NCBI GenBank assembly: GCA_965150505.1
Contig: CBCTVZ010000008.1
Location: 1-37,672 of the forward strand
Length of the DNA stretch: 37,672 nt
Direction of reading: 5' to 3'
Source of the DNA: JAGZHZ01 sp965150505
Lineage (GTDB): Bacteria; Bacillota; Clostridia; Lachnospirales; Lachnospiraceae
Below the pieces are notes generated by a model. That model was given only the letters and a program-made list of their open reading frames with translations, had not been told where the DNA came from and searched no databases. The position numbers and the translations under genes are program-made. Shown piece by piece: positions 1 to 7,349 of this stretch. Numbering within the stretch: the first letter of the stretch is position 1; every line of letters starts with the position of its first letter.

Positions 1-1
1 T

Positions 2-25
2 CGCATACTGAAATCCGTAGCGTAA
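2..25 (+). CDS. tnpB: C-terminal end of a probable TnpB (partial)
   Basis: Only the last seven codons and the TAA stop are in the window, reading RILKSVA. The call depends on the element-end structure just downstream and on resemblance to known TnpB C-termini, recalled from memory. The other two frames stop at 9-11 and 49-51 and look less like a protein end. The main body of the gene lies upstream of the window, so its RuvC-like residues cannot be checked. Confidence 0.3.
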   Translation, partial: RILKSVA

Positions 26-169
26 ATTTCAAAACATTTATGGTAGGCTAGGAACTAGCCGAACCTAACGCTTGTGGACACTGTGTAAGACTAGGTAATA
101 CCGTTTCGTATTAGCTAAGCAGTGGTGGTTGAAGCAAGAAGTTCGGTTACTTGTAGCCGAGTAGTTCAC
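26..169 (+). ncRNA. Probable omega-RNA / right-end structured RNA of the IS605-type element
   Basis: Between the putative tnpB stop and the element end there is no open frame. The DNA contains several short complementary arms, for example GGCTAG 45-50 near CTAGCC 55-60 and TCGGTT 143-148 with AGCCGA 155-160. In IS605 elements the guide RNA of TnpB covers the 3' end of tnpB and the right end, with the guide formed by flanking DNA. Here the guide would start at about base 170, in the tRNA leader. This is inference from position and folding potential. Confidence 0.35.
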
Positions 170-190
170 GAAAATAAAATATATAAAAAT

Positions 191-265
191 TCCTCTATAG
201 TTAAATGGATATAACAGACCCCTCCTAAGGGTCAGTTGTAGGTTCGATTCCTACTGGGGGAGCCA
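191..265 (+). tRNA. tRNA-Arg (anticodon CCT)
   Basis: A full cloverleaf can be drawn. The acceptor stem TCCTCTA (191-197) pairs with TGGGGGA (255-261), allowing G-U pairs. The anticodon stem GACCC/GGGTC (217-221/229-233) holds loop CTCCTAA with anticodon CCT at 224-226, which reads AGG. The T arm GTAGG/CCTAC (238-242/250-254) holds loop TTCGATT. The discriminator is G262 and CCA is encoded at 263-265. tRNA-Arg genes are common integration hot spots; here an IS605-type end lies just upstream. Confidence 0.95.
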
Positions 266-274
266 GCAAATAAT

Positions 275-313
275 GCCGAAATACCTTGTAAAATCAAGGG
301 GTTCGGCTTTTTT
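275..313 (+). terminator. Rho-independent terminator after tRNA-Arg
   Basis: GCCGAA (275-280) pairs with TTCGGC (302-307) and CCTTG (284-288) with CAAGG (295-299), making a long stem followed by six T residues. It begins ten bases after the tRNA CCA end, so it ends the tRNA transcript. Confidence 0.9.
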
Positions 314-350
314 ATTTTTCATTTATATCAACAGAATATTTAGAAAAAAT

Positions 351-397
351 TATATCCCCTATGGAGGCTTGTGGGGGTATAAATGATATGATATAGT
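351..397 (+). promoter_or_regulatory. Promoter with overlapping inverted repeat, upstream of methyltransferase/ABC operon
   Basis: Seen: TTGTGG (369-374), a 17-base spacer and TATAGT (392-397), with a TGn extension just before the -10. An inverted repeat TATATCCCC (351-359) / GGGGGTATA (373-381), with one G-T pairing and a 13-base centre, lies over the -35. It has no T-run, so it is not a terminator. An operator for a metal- or cofactor-sensing repressor would suit the downstream importer. No known riboswitch was recognised here. Confidence 0.5.
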
Positions 398-463
398 GAA
401 TACAATGAAAATTTTCAGGAAAAATCTTAAATATTTTATTAAAAGAAAAAAATAGATAAAATT

Positions 464-1087
464 ATGGGACTTAAAGAAAAATATTATAATAATACCAGAA
501 AACCTATTGGGTTAATGGGGAAATGTATGGTCAATAATATGAATACGGGACATGCGGAGGTAGCAGATTGGGGAATTTCTCATTTGAAAGACTTGAATCC
601 GAATGATATTGCAGAGTTGGGATGTGGAGGTGGAAGAAATGTTGCAGAACTTCTGAAAAAATATCCAAAAGCAATCATAACTGCAATAGATTATTCTGCT
701 GTTTCTGTAAAAAAAACGTATCAGGTGAATAAAAAAGAAGTGCAGGAAGGTCGATGCAAGGTTATACAAGGAGATGTGTCGGCAATACCATTGTCAGATG
801 GGACAATAGATCTGGCTACTGCATTTGAAACCGTTTATTTTTGGCCAGGACCATTAAAGAGTTTTAAAGAAGTTTTTAGAATCTTAAAACAAAATGGTTG
901 TTTTATGATCGTAAATGATACGGATGGTACAAAAAAAATTGACCAACAGTGGGTGAAAATGATTGACGGCATGAGCTTATATAATGAAAAGCAACTGGAG
1001 CAATTCTTGAGGGAGGCAGGATTTTCTAAGACAATCATTTATAAAGACAAAAATAAAAATTGGATTTGTGTAATGGGAATAAAATAA
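464..1087 (+). CDS. Class I SAM-dependent methyltransferase
   Basis: 207 residues, the size of a small class I methyltransferase. Motif I, ELGCGGGRN, near residues 51-59 is the glycine-rich SAM-binding loop; an acidic residue follows in TAIDYS, and the segment DLATAFETVYFW fits the motif IV region. The substrate cannot be told from sequence. It is the first gene of a run with an importer (gap to the next gene 32 bases), so it may modify an imported chelate or cofactor, but this is inference. The start has no clear Shine-Dalgarno (only A-rich DNA upstream), unlike its neighbours, so translation may be weak; an internal ATG is not better placed. Fold confidence is high, role low. Confidence 0.8.
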   Translation: MGLKEKYYNNTRKPIGLMGKCMVNNMNTGHAEVADWGISHLKDLNPNDIAELGCGGGRNVAELLKKYPKAIITAIDYSAVSVKKTYQVNKKEVQEGRCKVIQGDVSAIPLSDGTIDLATAFETVYFWPGPLKSFKEVFRILKQNGCFMIVNDTDGTKKIDQQWVKMIDGMSLYNEKQLEQFLREAGFSKTIIYKDKNKNWICVMGIK

Positions 1088-1119
1088 TTTTAAAGTATTT
1101 TGTTTAAAAGGAGAAAAAG

Positions 1120-2274
1120 ATGAAAAAAGTATTAGGGAAACGTTTACTGGTCACAGGATTATTAGGCGCTATGATGGTGACTTCTGGAGGAATTTCGACT
1201 TATGCAGAAGAAACAGAGAAAATTACGTTTACTGATCTGGATGCTCAGGAACATGTATTTGAAGAACCGGTAGATAAAGTGATTGTTCAATGGACAGCAG
1301 CAGGAGGACCATTTTTTACAATGGCAGCTCTTTTTGGAGAAGATTTTACAGATCATATGGCAAACTTAGATGCTGGATTTCAAGAGACAAATGCAGATAT
1401 GTGGGAAGTGTTTGTAAAAGATGTGCCAGAATTAGCAGAACTTCCGGATTTTGGATCTTTTGGTGACAATACATTTAATATGGAAGCGGCTGTTTCAAGC
1501 GATGCCGATGCAGTTTTAATTCCGATAGGATTAAAGAAAACAATGATTGATGGGGGATATCAGGATAAGTTTGAGGCAGTAGACATTCCAATTATATATA
1601 TTGATTTTCACGCAGAGGTATTAGAAAAACATATACAGTCGATGGAAATTATGGGTCAGATGTTTGGAAAAGAAGAAAAAGCGCAGGAATTAATTGATTT
1701 TTATAATTCCCATGTTACTCCTGTTTATGAGAAAGTAGAAGAACTGTTAAAAACAAATGAAAGACCTGTTGTTCATATGGAAGTAGGATACAAAGGACCA
1801 GAAGGATTGCCGGATAGTTTTGCAAGTGATTATATGTGGGGAAAATTAGTCTATCTTGCAGGAGGCATTCCAAGTGGAGAAGGAGTTGTAGAACATAGGG
1901 GTGATCTTCAGCCAGAGTTTCTTTTAAAATTAGATCCGGATAAAATTATTTTTGCAGGATTGTATGCTCCACAAACTCCTGGATCTATTCGTATGGGATA
2001 TGACAGCACAGAAGAAGAAACAAGAAAACTGGTTGACGATTATTTTGCAATCAGAGATGGATGGACAGAATTAAGTGCATATAAAAACAATGAAGTTTAT
2101 ATTGTTCAGCAGGTATTATCACGAGATATTTTCGACTGCGCTACAATAGAGGCGCTTGCACAGGATATTTGGCCAGAAGAATTTGCAGATCTTGATCCAA
2201 CGGCTACTTTGAAAGAATTTTTTGAAAAATTTTTACCATTTTCCTTTGGCGGTAACTGGTTTATGAGGTATTAA
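1120..2274 (+). CDS. ABC importer substrate-binding protein, FecB/BtuF (TroA-like) family
   Basis: 384 residues. An N-terminal signal sequence is followed by a periplasmic-binding fold of the iron-siderophore/haem/corrinoid class: start of the mature domain ITFTDLDAQEHVFEEP, then VIVQW, DADAVLIP and a C-terminal lobe with LDPDKIIFAGLY and YKNNEVYIV. Such proteins capture ligand outside the membrane and deliver it to the permease. Odd: the signal peptide ends in TYA-EE, a signal peptidase I type site, and contains no cysteine lipobox, although binding proteins of Gram-positive bacteria are normally lipid-anchored. A good RBS (AAAGGAG) precedes the ATG. The permease begins 5 bases after the stop, so the genes are co-transcribed. 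The ligand is unknown; an iron chelate is the commonest in the family. Confidence 0.85.
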   Translation: MKKVLGKRLLVTGLLGAMMVTSGGISTYAEETEKITFTDLDAQEHVFEEPVDKVIVQWTAAGGPFFTMAALFGEDFTDHMANLDAGFQETNADMWEVFVKDVPELAELPDFGSFGDNTFNMEAAVSSDADAVLIPIGLKKTMIDGGYQDKFEAVDIPIIYIDFHAEVLEKHIQSMEIMGQMFGKEEKAQELIDFYNSHVTPVYEKVEELLKTNERPVVHMEVGYKGPEGLPDSFASDYMWGKLVYLAGGIPSGEGVVEHRGDLQPEFLLKLDPDKIIFAGLYAPQTPGSIRMGYDSTEEETRKLVDDYFAIRDGWTELSAYKNNEVYIVQQVLSRDIFDCATIEALAQDIWPEEFADLDPTATLKEFFEKFLPFSFGGNWFMRY

Positions 2275-2279
2275 TCCAT

Positions 2280-3323
2280 ATGACGGCAGAATGTAAAAAG
2301 AAAGAAATCTTTCAATATAAAGCGAATACTAGAAAAAAACTTCTTCTTATTTTTTTAGGAATTTGTATTTGCACTATCAGTTTTCTAATGGAAGTGATGA
2401 TGGGAGCTTCTGAAATGACGGTGCCGGAAATTTTTAAAACACTGTTTCAGCCGAGCAGTATGGATAAAATTTCTAGGGTAATTATATGGCAGATGCGCCT
2501 TCCAGTAGCTGTAATGGGAATTGTGGTAGGAGCTTCTCTTGGATTATCTGGGGCTGTCATGCAGACGATATTAAATAATCCACTTGCCAGTCCATATACA
2601 TTAGGACTTTCTGCTGGAGCAGGATTTGGAGCATCGGTTGCATTAACGACAGGACTGGGTACACTTGCTATTTTAGGGAATTTTTTAGTTCCTATATGTG
2701 CTTTTGTTTTTTCTCTTATCGCATGTCTTGGAATTTATATAGTAAGTAAAATAAAACGTTTTACCTCTGGAATTATGGTGCTTGCAGGAATTGGTATGGT
2801 ATTTTTCTTTGAGGCAGGACAGTCTTTTCTTCAGTATATGGCTTCGCCAGAAGAGCTGTCTAATATCGTATTTTGGACATTTGGAAGTCTTATGAAGGCA
2901 AAATGGTTTCATGTAACAATGATTACAGTTGTATTTTTATTTGCATTTATTTTTGTTTTCACAAAATCCTGGAAAATGACGGCTATGAGTATTGGCGATG
3001 AGCGGGCAAAAAGTATGGGGATTAACGTAGAGAGATTGCGTATGGAGATGTTTATTGTAATTTCATTGCTTACAGCTACTGCAGTAGCTTTTGTTGGAAG
3101 TATTGGATTTGTGGGAATTGTAGGACCTCATATTGCACGAATTTTATTAGGGGAAGATCAAAGATTTTTTATTCCAATGTCTGCTTTAGGTGGTGCGGCT
3201 ATTTTATCTATTGCTTCCGTTGTTTCTAAAATAGTAGTTCCAGGAGCTGTTTTTCCGATTGGCATTTTGACTTCATTGATAGGAGTACCTGTATTTTTTG
3301 CATTGATTCTCAGAAAGAGGTGA
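2280..3323 (+). CDS. FecCD-family ABC transporter permease
   Basis: 347 residues, the usual size of a BtuC/FecC/FecD permease. Multiple hydrophobic segments are spread over the protein, starting near residues 22-42. The family signature is clear around residues 80-120: LGLSGAVMQ, then NNPLASPYTLGLSAGAG. The C-terminal region with GFVGIVGPHIARILLGEDQR is the cytoplasmic coupling helix that contacts the ATPase, followed by PIGILTSLIGVPVFF. A single permease gene implies a homodimer. The RBS GAGGT lies inside the end of the binding-protein gene. Confidence in the family is very high; the substrate is not determined. Confidence 0.95.
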   Translation: MTAECKKKEIFQYKANTRKKLLLIFLGICICTISFLMEVMMGASEMTVPEIFKTLFQPSSMDKISRVIIWQMRLPVAVMGIVVGASLGLSGAVMQTILNNPLASPYTLGLSAGAGFGASVALTTGLGTLAILGNFLVPICAFVFSLIACLGIYIVSKIKRFTSGIMVLAGIGMVFFFEAGQSFLQYMASPEELSNIVFWTFGSLMKAKWFHVTMITVVFLFAFIFVFTKSWKMTAMSIGDERAKSMGINVERLRMEMFIVISLLTATAVAFVGSIGFVGIVGPHIARILLGEDQRFFIPMSALGGAAILSIASVVSKIVVPGAVFPIGILTSLIGVPVFFALILRKR

Positions 3324-3329
3324 AATGAT

Positions 3330-4100
3330 ATGCTAGAGGTAAAAAATCTTTCATTTTGTTATGGCAAAAATCAAATTTTGGATAAGATCAGTTTTTGTGC
3401 CAGACCTGGTGAGATTACAGCTATTATCGGTGCAAATGGTATGGGAAAAAGCACAATTTTAAAATGTATTGCGGGTTTAAATAAAGGAAGCGGAGATATT
3501 TTATTTTGTGGAAAAAATCGAAATACCTTATCAGCTGACGAAATTTCAAGAACAGTTAGTTATTTAAATCAGAATACAGTCTGTGAGGCAGAACTGAATG
3601 TTTATGAAATTATTTTACTGGGACTTTTAAATGATTTGAAATTTAAAATTACAGATTCTGATATGGAAAAAGTAGAAGAAGTGATGAGATTGCTTTCTCT
3701 GACACCTTTTGCTCACAGGAGAATTTCAGAGTTGTCAGGGGGACAGCAACAGTTGGTATTTATAGGACAGACATTAATAAAAAGTCCTCAGATTATTCTT
3801 ATGGATGAACCTACAAGCGCTTTAGATTTAAATCGACAATTTTATCTCATGGATTTTCTGAAAGATATTACAAAAGAAAAACAGTTTACTACAGTGGTGA
3901 CTCTGCATCATCTGGATATTACAGCAAAATATTCCGACCATGTAATTGTTGTAGATTCCGGTCATATTTATCAGGATGATATACCGGAGAAAGTTTTTAC
4001 AGCGGAAATGTTGAGGGATGTTTACCATGTTGAATCAGAACGATATACGGATCGATATGGGAAAAAACATTTAGTTCCGATTGACCGAGTAGTAGAATAA
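3330..4100 (+). CDS. FecE/BtuD-type ABC transporter ATP-binding protein
   Basis: 256 residues. Walker A GANGMGKST at about 34-42, signature LSGGQQQ near 135-141, Walker B IILMDEP near 154-160 and the H-loop histidine in VVTLHHLD. It energises import through the preceding permease, acting as a homodimer on the cytoplasmic face. Its RBS (GAGGTGA) overlaps the permease stop and only 6 bases separate the two genes. The C-terminus ends in a short basic stretch with no extra domain. Order of methyltransferase, binding protein, permease and ATPase makes a complete importer operon. Confidence 0.95.
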   Translation: MLEVKNLSFCYGKNQILDKISFCARPGEITAIIGANGMGKSTILKCIAGLNKGSGDILFCGKNRNTLSADEISRTVSYLNQNTVCEAELNVYEIILLGLLNDLKFKITDSDMEKVEEVMRLLSLTPFAHRRISELSGGQQQLVFIGQTLIKSPQIILMDEPTSALDLNRQFYLMDFLKDITKEKQFTTVVTLHHLDITAKYSDHVIVVDSGHIYQDDIPEKVFTAEMLRDVYHVESERYTDRYGKKHLVPIDRVVE

Positions 4101-4137
4101 AAAATTAAAAAAAGAATAAAGCGTAAAGAAATAAAAA

Positions 4138-4189
4138 GAAAGCATAGATATGATGATATCGATTCCTTAACCATCATGGATATGCTTTC
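4138..4189 (-). terminator. Bidirectional terminator between convergent genes
   Basis: GAAAGCATA (4138-4146) pairs with TATGCTTTC (4181-4189), with further inner pairing ATGATG/CATCAT. On the minus strand the hairpin is followed by TTTTTATTTCTTT, a good T tract for the metallophosphoesterase gene; on the plus strand the tail is TGTTTC, weaker. It probably serves both converging transcripts. Confidence 0.75.
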
Positions 4190-4239
4190 TGTTTCATTGA
4201 AAAAATTTTTTCTGATTGTTTTTAATTTTTAATTGGTTT

Positions 4240-5364
4240 TCAAGAAAGATGAAGATCTACAATCTCATTGCTCGTTCCAATTCGGACAGGAAGCTGAAAA
4301 AAACCTGCTCCGGAAGAGATAACCGCAGATGTTTTTCCAAACTGTTCCAGACCATAAAAATAATGTTTGCCATTTGCTAATTTGGTAAAATATGTTACTG
4401 GAAAAAACTGACCTTTATGGGTATGACCACTGAGAACGAGATCAACCTGAAGAGGACAAGCTTCTCGGATACCGCTTGGATTGTGATCCAGAACGATTGT
4501 AGGCAGAGATGGATTGCGCTGATTCCATAAACTTTCAATGGAGGCGCGCTCATTATTGCTTGCATCGGTTCTTCCTATTAAATTGAAATTAGAAAATTCA
4601 ACTACTTGATTGTGAAGAAGTTGGATATTGGAAGCCTGTAAGAAATCGCTGAATTTTTTGTTGCTTATATTGGGATCATGATTTCCTAATACAGCAAATA
4701 CACCGTCTTTTACCTCTATTTTTTTAAAAATAGAACTGATTTTTTTTAGCGCTTCTTCATCGTCTAAAATGTGATTGTTGACATCAATGAGATCTCCACA
4801 GATGACAACGAGATCTGCTTTTAGCTGATTTATTTTATCCACGATTCTTTGGATATGTTTTTCATCTACATAAACACCAAGATGAATATCGCTCATCATG
4901 GCGATCCGATAGGACGGTTCTTTTATTCCAAGCGGTATGGAATAGGAAGTATATTTGATTTGTTTTGTGTGCAGATATCCTGCTGCGACAAGGATGACTG
5001 CCAGAAGATCCAGAACGAGGATTCCAACAGTCTGAATGGATTTGGAGATTGGAAACAGGCAGGATACAAGCAGCCAGAGGAGCAGAACGAGACAATCATA
5101 GATAAAAAAGCAGCTATAAATTCCCATGATCGTTTCTAATTTTTTATTGTGCCATTTTTCCATGATTTGATTTTGCATTAAAGCAGAAATTCCCATGACA
5201 AGATATAAAATACCAATCACATAAGGAAGCCAATTACTATGCAACAACATTTTTAGAGCATGTGTATTCATGATCGCGCCGACCGCTGCACTAAATAAAA
5301 TAAAGATGGAAAAGAATTTTTTGAAAAAGTTTTTTTCCAGAAATTTTCCAAAAGGTGTATTCAT
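4240..5364 (-). CDS. Membrane-anchored metallophosphoesterase (YkuE/YaeI-like)
   Basis: 374 residues. About four hydrophobic segments in the first 130 residues (roughly 17-37, 45-62, 79-103, 110-130) anchor a C-terminal calcineurin-like phosphoesterase domain. The metal-binding set is complete: DIH at 159-161, GD at 190-191, GNHD at 227-230, DHNP at 293-296 and GHTH at 313-316. The family uses two metal ions to hydrolyse phosphoesters; related proteins act on lipid A intermediates or unknown cell-envelope phosphoesters. The substrate here is not known. A good RBS (AAAGGAGATG) precedes the start. It is a single-gene unit with its own promoter and terminator, convergent with the importer operon. 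Confidence 0.9.
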   Translation of the reverse strand: MNTPFGKFLEKNFFKKFFSIFILFSAAVGAIMNTHALKMLLHSNWLPYVIGILYLVMGISALMQNQIMEKWHNKKLETIMGIYSCFFIYDCLVLLLWLLVSCLFPISKSIQTVGILVLDLLAVILVAAGYLHTKQIKYTSYSIPLGIKEPSYRIAMMSDIHLGVYVDEKHIQRIVDKINQLKADLVVICGDLIDVNNHILDDEEALKKISSIFKKIEVKDGVFAVLGNHDPNISNKKFSDFLQASNIQLLHNQVVEFSNFNLIGRTDASNNERASIESLWNQRNPSLPTIVLDHNPSGIREACPLQVDLVLSGHTHKGQFFPVTYFTKLANGKHYFYGLEQFGKTSAVISSGAGFFQLPVRIGTSNEIVDLHLS

Positions 5365-5400
5365 TTCAAAACATCTCCTTTCGTATCATATTTTTTTTAT

Positions 5401-5429
5401 TTATAAAAGATGTTATGTAGATTTTGTAA
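5401..5429 (-). promoter_or_regulatory. Probable promoter of the metallophosphoesterase gene
   Basis: Read on the minus strand, TTACAA (5424-5429) and TTATAA (5401-5406) are spaced by 17 bases and lie about 40 bases upstream of the start codon. The match is moderate in a very AT-rich area, so chance resemblance is possible. Confidence 0.4.
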
Positions 5430-5485
5430 CATTTGTATTTATATTGAAACAGAGAGAGATTAAGATTTTTTTTATTATATCATGC

Positions 5486-5550
5486 TATGATAAAAAAAGA
5501 ATAAACTGTAACAGAAGGCAAAGAAAAAATATGATAAAGAAAGAATAAAC
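5486..5550 (+). repeat. Two-copy direct repeat in AT-rich spacer
   Basis: A 21-base unit beginning TATGATAAA and ending AAGAATAAAC occurs at 5486-5506 and 5530-5550 with one mismatch. It lies in the 390-base spacer between the metallophosphoesterase and glycine-operon promoters, which otherwise holds no gene I can support. Low sequence complexity makes chance or slippage possible. Confidence 0.45.
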
Positions 5551-5753
5551 ACTTCTCTAAATAAAGTTCACTGCCATGTAAAGAAATAGAAAAAACATAG
5601 TGGTAAGTAACTCTTTAAGATTATGTGTTTTTAAAAGAAAAAATTTTTTGCTGAGATTTTATAAAAAATTGTTGTAAAATGATTGATAATTAAAAAATTA
5701 ACAAAGAATTTGAAAAAAATCAAATAAAATTAGACGATTTTATCAAAAAAATA

Positions 5754-5782
5754 TAGACAATTCAAAAATAATATGGTATATT
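5754..5782 (+). promoter_or_regulatory. Promoter of the glycine cleavage operon
   Basis: TAGACA (5754-5759), a 17-base spacer and TATATT (5777-5782), with an extended -10 TGG just upstream. The start point would fall near 5789, leaving a leader of about 330 bases that contains the glycine riboswitch. Confidence 0.65.
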
Positions 5783-5843
5783 TAAACTATAAAAAAGCGT
5801 ACAAAGATGCGCAAATGAACTAAATATCAAATTCGGATGAAGG

Positions 5844-6002
5844 ATTCGGGAGAGAGTGGGATGTTGACCGCCGCCGAAGGTGAAAGCTATATAGCTAAAC
5901 TCTCAGGCAAAAGAACCGTATCTGGACGAAACTCTGGAGAGCGAACAGCACCAACGAGGATGGTTTTAGAAACCATAAAATCTTTCAGGTAAATGGACAG
6001 AG
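5844..6002 (+). promoter_or_regulatory. Tandem glycine riboswitch
   Basis: Two adjacent aptamers match the glycine riboswitch pattern. The first has the GAGAG arm, core CCGCCGAAGG and ACTCTCAGGCAAAA, ending near 5928. The second starts at ACTCTGGAGAG (5931-5941), with AGCACCAACGAGGA and TTTCAGGTAAATGGACAGAG, ending at 6002. Its P1 can pair CTCT (5932-5935) with AGAG (5999-6002). Those last four bases are also the first bases of the terminator stem that follows, so glycine binding should hold P1 closed and stop the terminator from forming, an ON switch for glycine breakdown. Confidence 0.95.
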
Positions 6003-6051
6003 ACAGGATAGAAAGTACCAGCTTTGGTATTTCTTTTTCCTGTCTCTTTTT
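5999..6051 (+). terminator. Riboswitch-controlled intrinsic terminator
   Basis: AGAGACAGGA (5999-6008) pairs with TCCTGTCTCT (6038-6047). The inner stem pairs GAAAGTACC with GGTATTTC, and the T-run follows the outer arm. Its first four bases are shared with P1 of the second glycine aptamer, giving mutually exclusive structures. It stands 67 bases before gcvT. Confidence 0.9.
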
Positions 6052-6117
6052 ATTGCGAAAGTTTTTTAGGAATAGAAATAAGCGGAAAAATTTGTTTGAA
6101 AAAAGGAGGATTTTAAA

Positions 6118-7194
6118 ATGGAGAAAAAAACACCACTGTATGATACACATGTAGAGTACGGAGGAAAAATTGTTCCATTTGCAGGATATCTGCTTCCGGT
6201 ACAGTATCAGGGCGTGATTGCAGAACACAATGCAGTAAGAAATGACGCAGGGCTTTTTGATGTTTCTCATATGGGCGAGATTACATGTACAGGTAAGGAT
6301 GCACTTGCAAACTTAAATCATTTACTGACAAATGATTACACAACGATGTATGACGGACAGGCGCGTTATAGTCCTATGTGCAATGAAAATGGCGGCGTAG
6401 TGGACGATTTAATTGTATACAAAATTCGAGACGATCATTATTTTATTGTTGTCAATGCAGCGAATAAAGATAAAGATTTTGCGTGGATGAAAGAACATGA
6501 ATTTGGAGATGCTGTTTTTACAGATCTGTCAGAAGAAATCGCTCAGATTGCACTGCAAGGTCCAAAATCAGAAAAAATTCTCAGAAAACTGGTAGATGAA
6601 AACGATATTCCAAAAAATTATTACAGTTGTTATTACCATAAACAGGTAGGAGGAATGGACTGTATCATCTCAAGAACAGGTTATACAGGAGAAGACGGAT
6701 TTGAATTTTATATGGCGGCGGCAGACGCACCGAAATTCTGGAAGCTTTTGATGGAGACAGGAAAAGAAGAAAATCTGATTCCTTGTGGATTAGGGGCAAG
6801 AGATACTCTCCGTCTTGAAGCAGGTATGCCTCTGTACGGTCATGAGATGAATGACGAGATCAGTCCAAGAGAGACAGGACTTGGCATTTTCGTGAAAATG
6901 CAGAAAGAAGATTTTATTGGAAAGAAAGCATTGGAAGAAAAAGCAATCACGAAAAAAAGAGTTGGTCTGAAAGTAACAGGAAGAGGAATTATCCGTGAAC
7001 ACATGGATATTTATTCAGGGGATAAAAAAGTCGGAATTTCCACATCAGGCACACATTGCCCACATCTTGGATATCCGGCAGCGATGGCGCTTGTTGAAAA
7101 AGAATATGGAGAAATTGGAACAAAACTTCAGGCAGAGGTACGAGGAAGAAGAGTAGATGCTGAAGTTGTAAAATTACCATTTTATAAAAAGTAG
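6118..7194 (+). CDS. gcvT: Glycine cleavage system T protein (aminomethyltransferase)
   Basis: 358 residues, normal for GcvT. The enzyme moves the aminomethyl carbon from lipoylated H protein to tetrahydrofolate, releasing ammonia and making methylene-THF. Seen: N-terminal TPLYDTHVEYGGKIVPFAGY, then GLFDVSHMGE at 45-53, GGVVDDLIVY near 92-101 with the conserved aspartate that contacts folate, SRTGYTGEDGFEFY, and GLGARDTLRLEAGMPLYGHE. The RBS AAAAGGAGG is well placed before the ATG. It is the first gene behind the riboswitch and terminator. The 155-base gap to gcvH holds A-rich repeats and a small hairpin but no obvious new promoter. Confidence 0.97.
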   Translation: MEKKTPLYDTHVEYGGKIVPFAGYLLPVQYQGVIAEHNAVRNDAGLFDVSHMGEITCTGKDALANLNHLLTNDYTTMYDGQARYSPMCNENGGVVDDLIVYKIRDDHYFIVVNAANKDKDFAWMKEHEFGDAVFTDLSEEIAQIALQGPKSEKILRKLVDENDIPKNYYSCYYHKQVGGMDCIISRTGYTGEDGFEFYMAAADAPKFWKLLMETGKEENLIPCGLGARDTLRLEAGMPLYGHEMNDEISPRETGLGIFVKMQKEDFIGKKALEEKAITKKRVGLKVTGRGIIREHMDIYSGDKKVGISTSGTHCPHLGYPAAMALVEKEYGEIGTKLQAEVRGRRVDAEVVKLPFYKK

Positions 7195-7198
7195 ACAG

Positions 7199-7268
7199 AA
7201 AAATAGATAGAAAGATAAATAAAAAGATAAATAGAAAAATAAAATATTACTTTTGGGGAAGCAAAAGT
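7199..7268 (+). other. A-rich repeats and small hairpin in the gcvT-gcvH spacer
   Basis: Bases 7199-7245 are near-repeats of an AGATAAATA-like unit. They are followed by a hairpin, ACTTTTG (7249-7255) / CAAAAGT (7262-7268), with no T-run. It is not a terminator. It could be an mRNA stability or processing element within the operon, or simple slippage sequence. Confidence 0.4.
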
Positions 7269-7349
7269 TAAAAAAGCATAGTCTTATGAAAAGAAGAAAA
7301 AATAGGACTGGGAATAACAGGAAAATAGGAATAGCAGGAGGAAAATAAA

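Larger units (their letters stand above)
1..169 (+). mobile_element. Right end of an IS200/IS605-family insertion sequence
   Basis: The window opens inside what looks like the 3' end of an IS605-type element. Seen: an open frame from base 2 ends with R-I-L-K-S-V-A and a stop at 23-25, as many TnpB proteins end. It is followed by about 140 bases of structured non-coding DNA, closing with a hairpin (TCGGTT 143-148 against AGCCGA 155-160) and TTCAC at 165-169. Known: such elements have no terminal inverted repeats, carry subterminal hairpins and end in a short conserved tag. The boundary is an estimate. The tRNA-Arg gene begins 21 bases further on. Confidence 0.5.

Noticed and set aside
5270..5548. 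Plus-strand open frame of 92 codons
   Set aside because: Overlaps the well-supported metallophosphoesterase start on the other strand and its AT-rich leader; no ribosome site or recognisable motif.
5844..6051. CRISPR-like or other repeat array in the gcv leader
   Set aside because: The repeated AACTCTC/CTCTGG pieces are explained by the two glycine aptamers.
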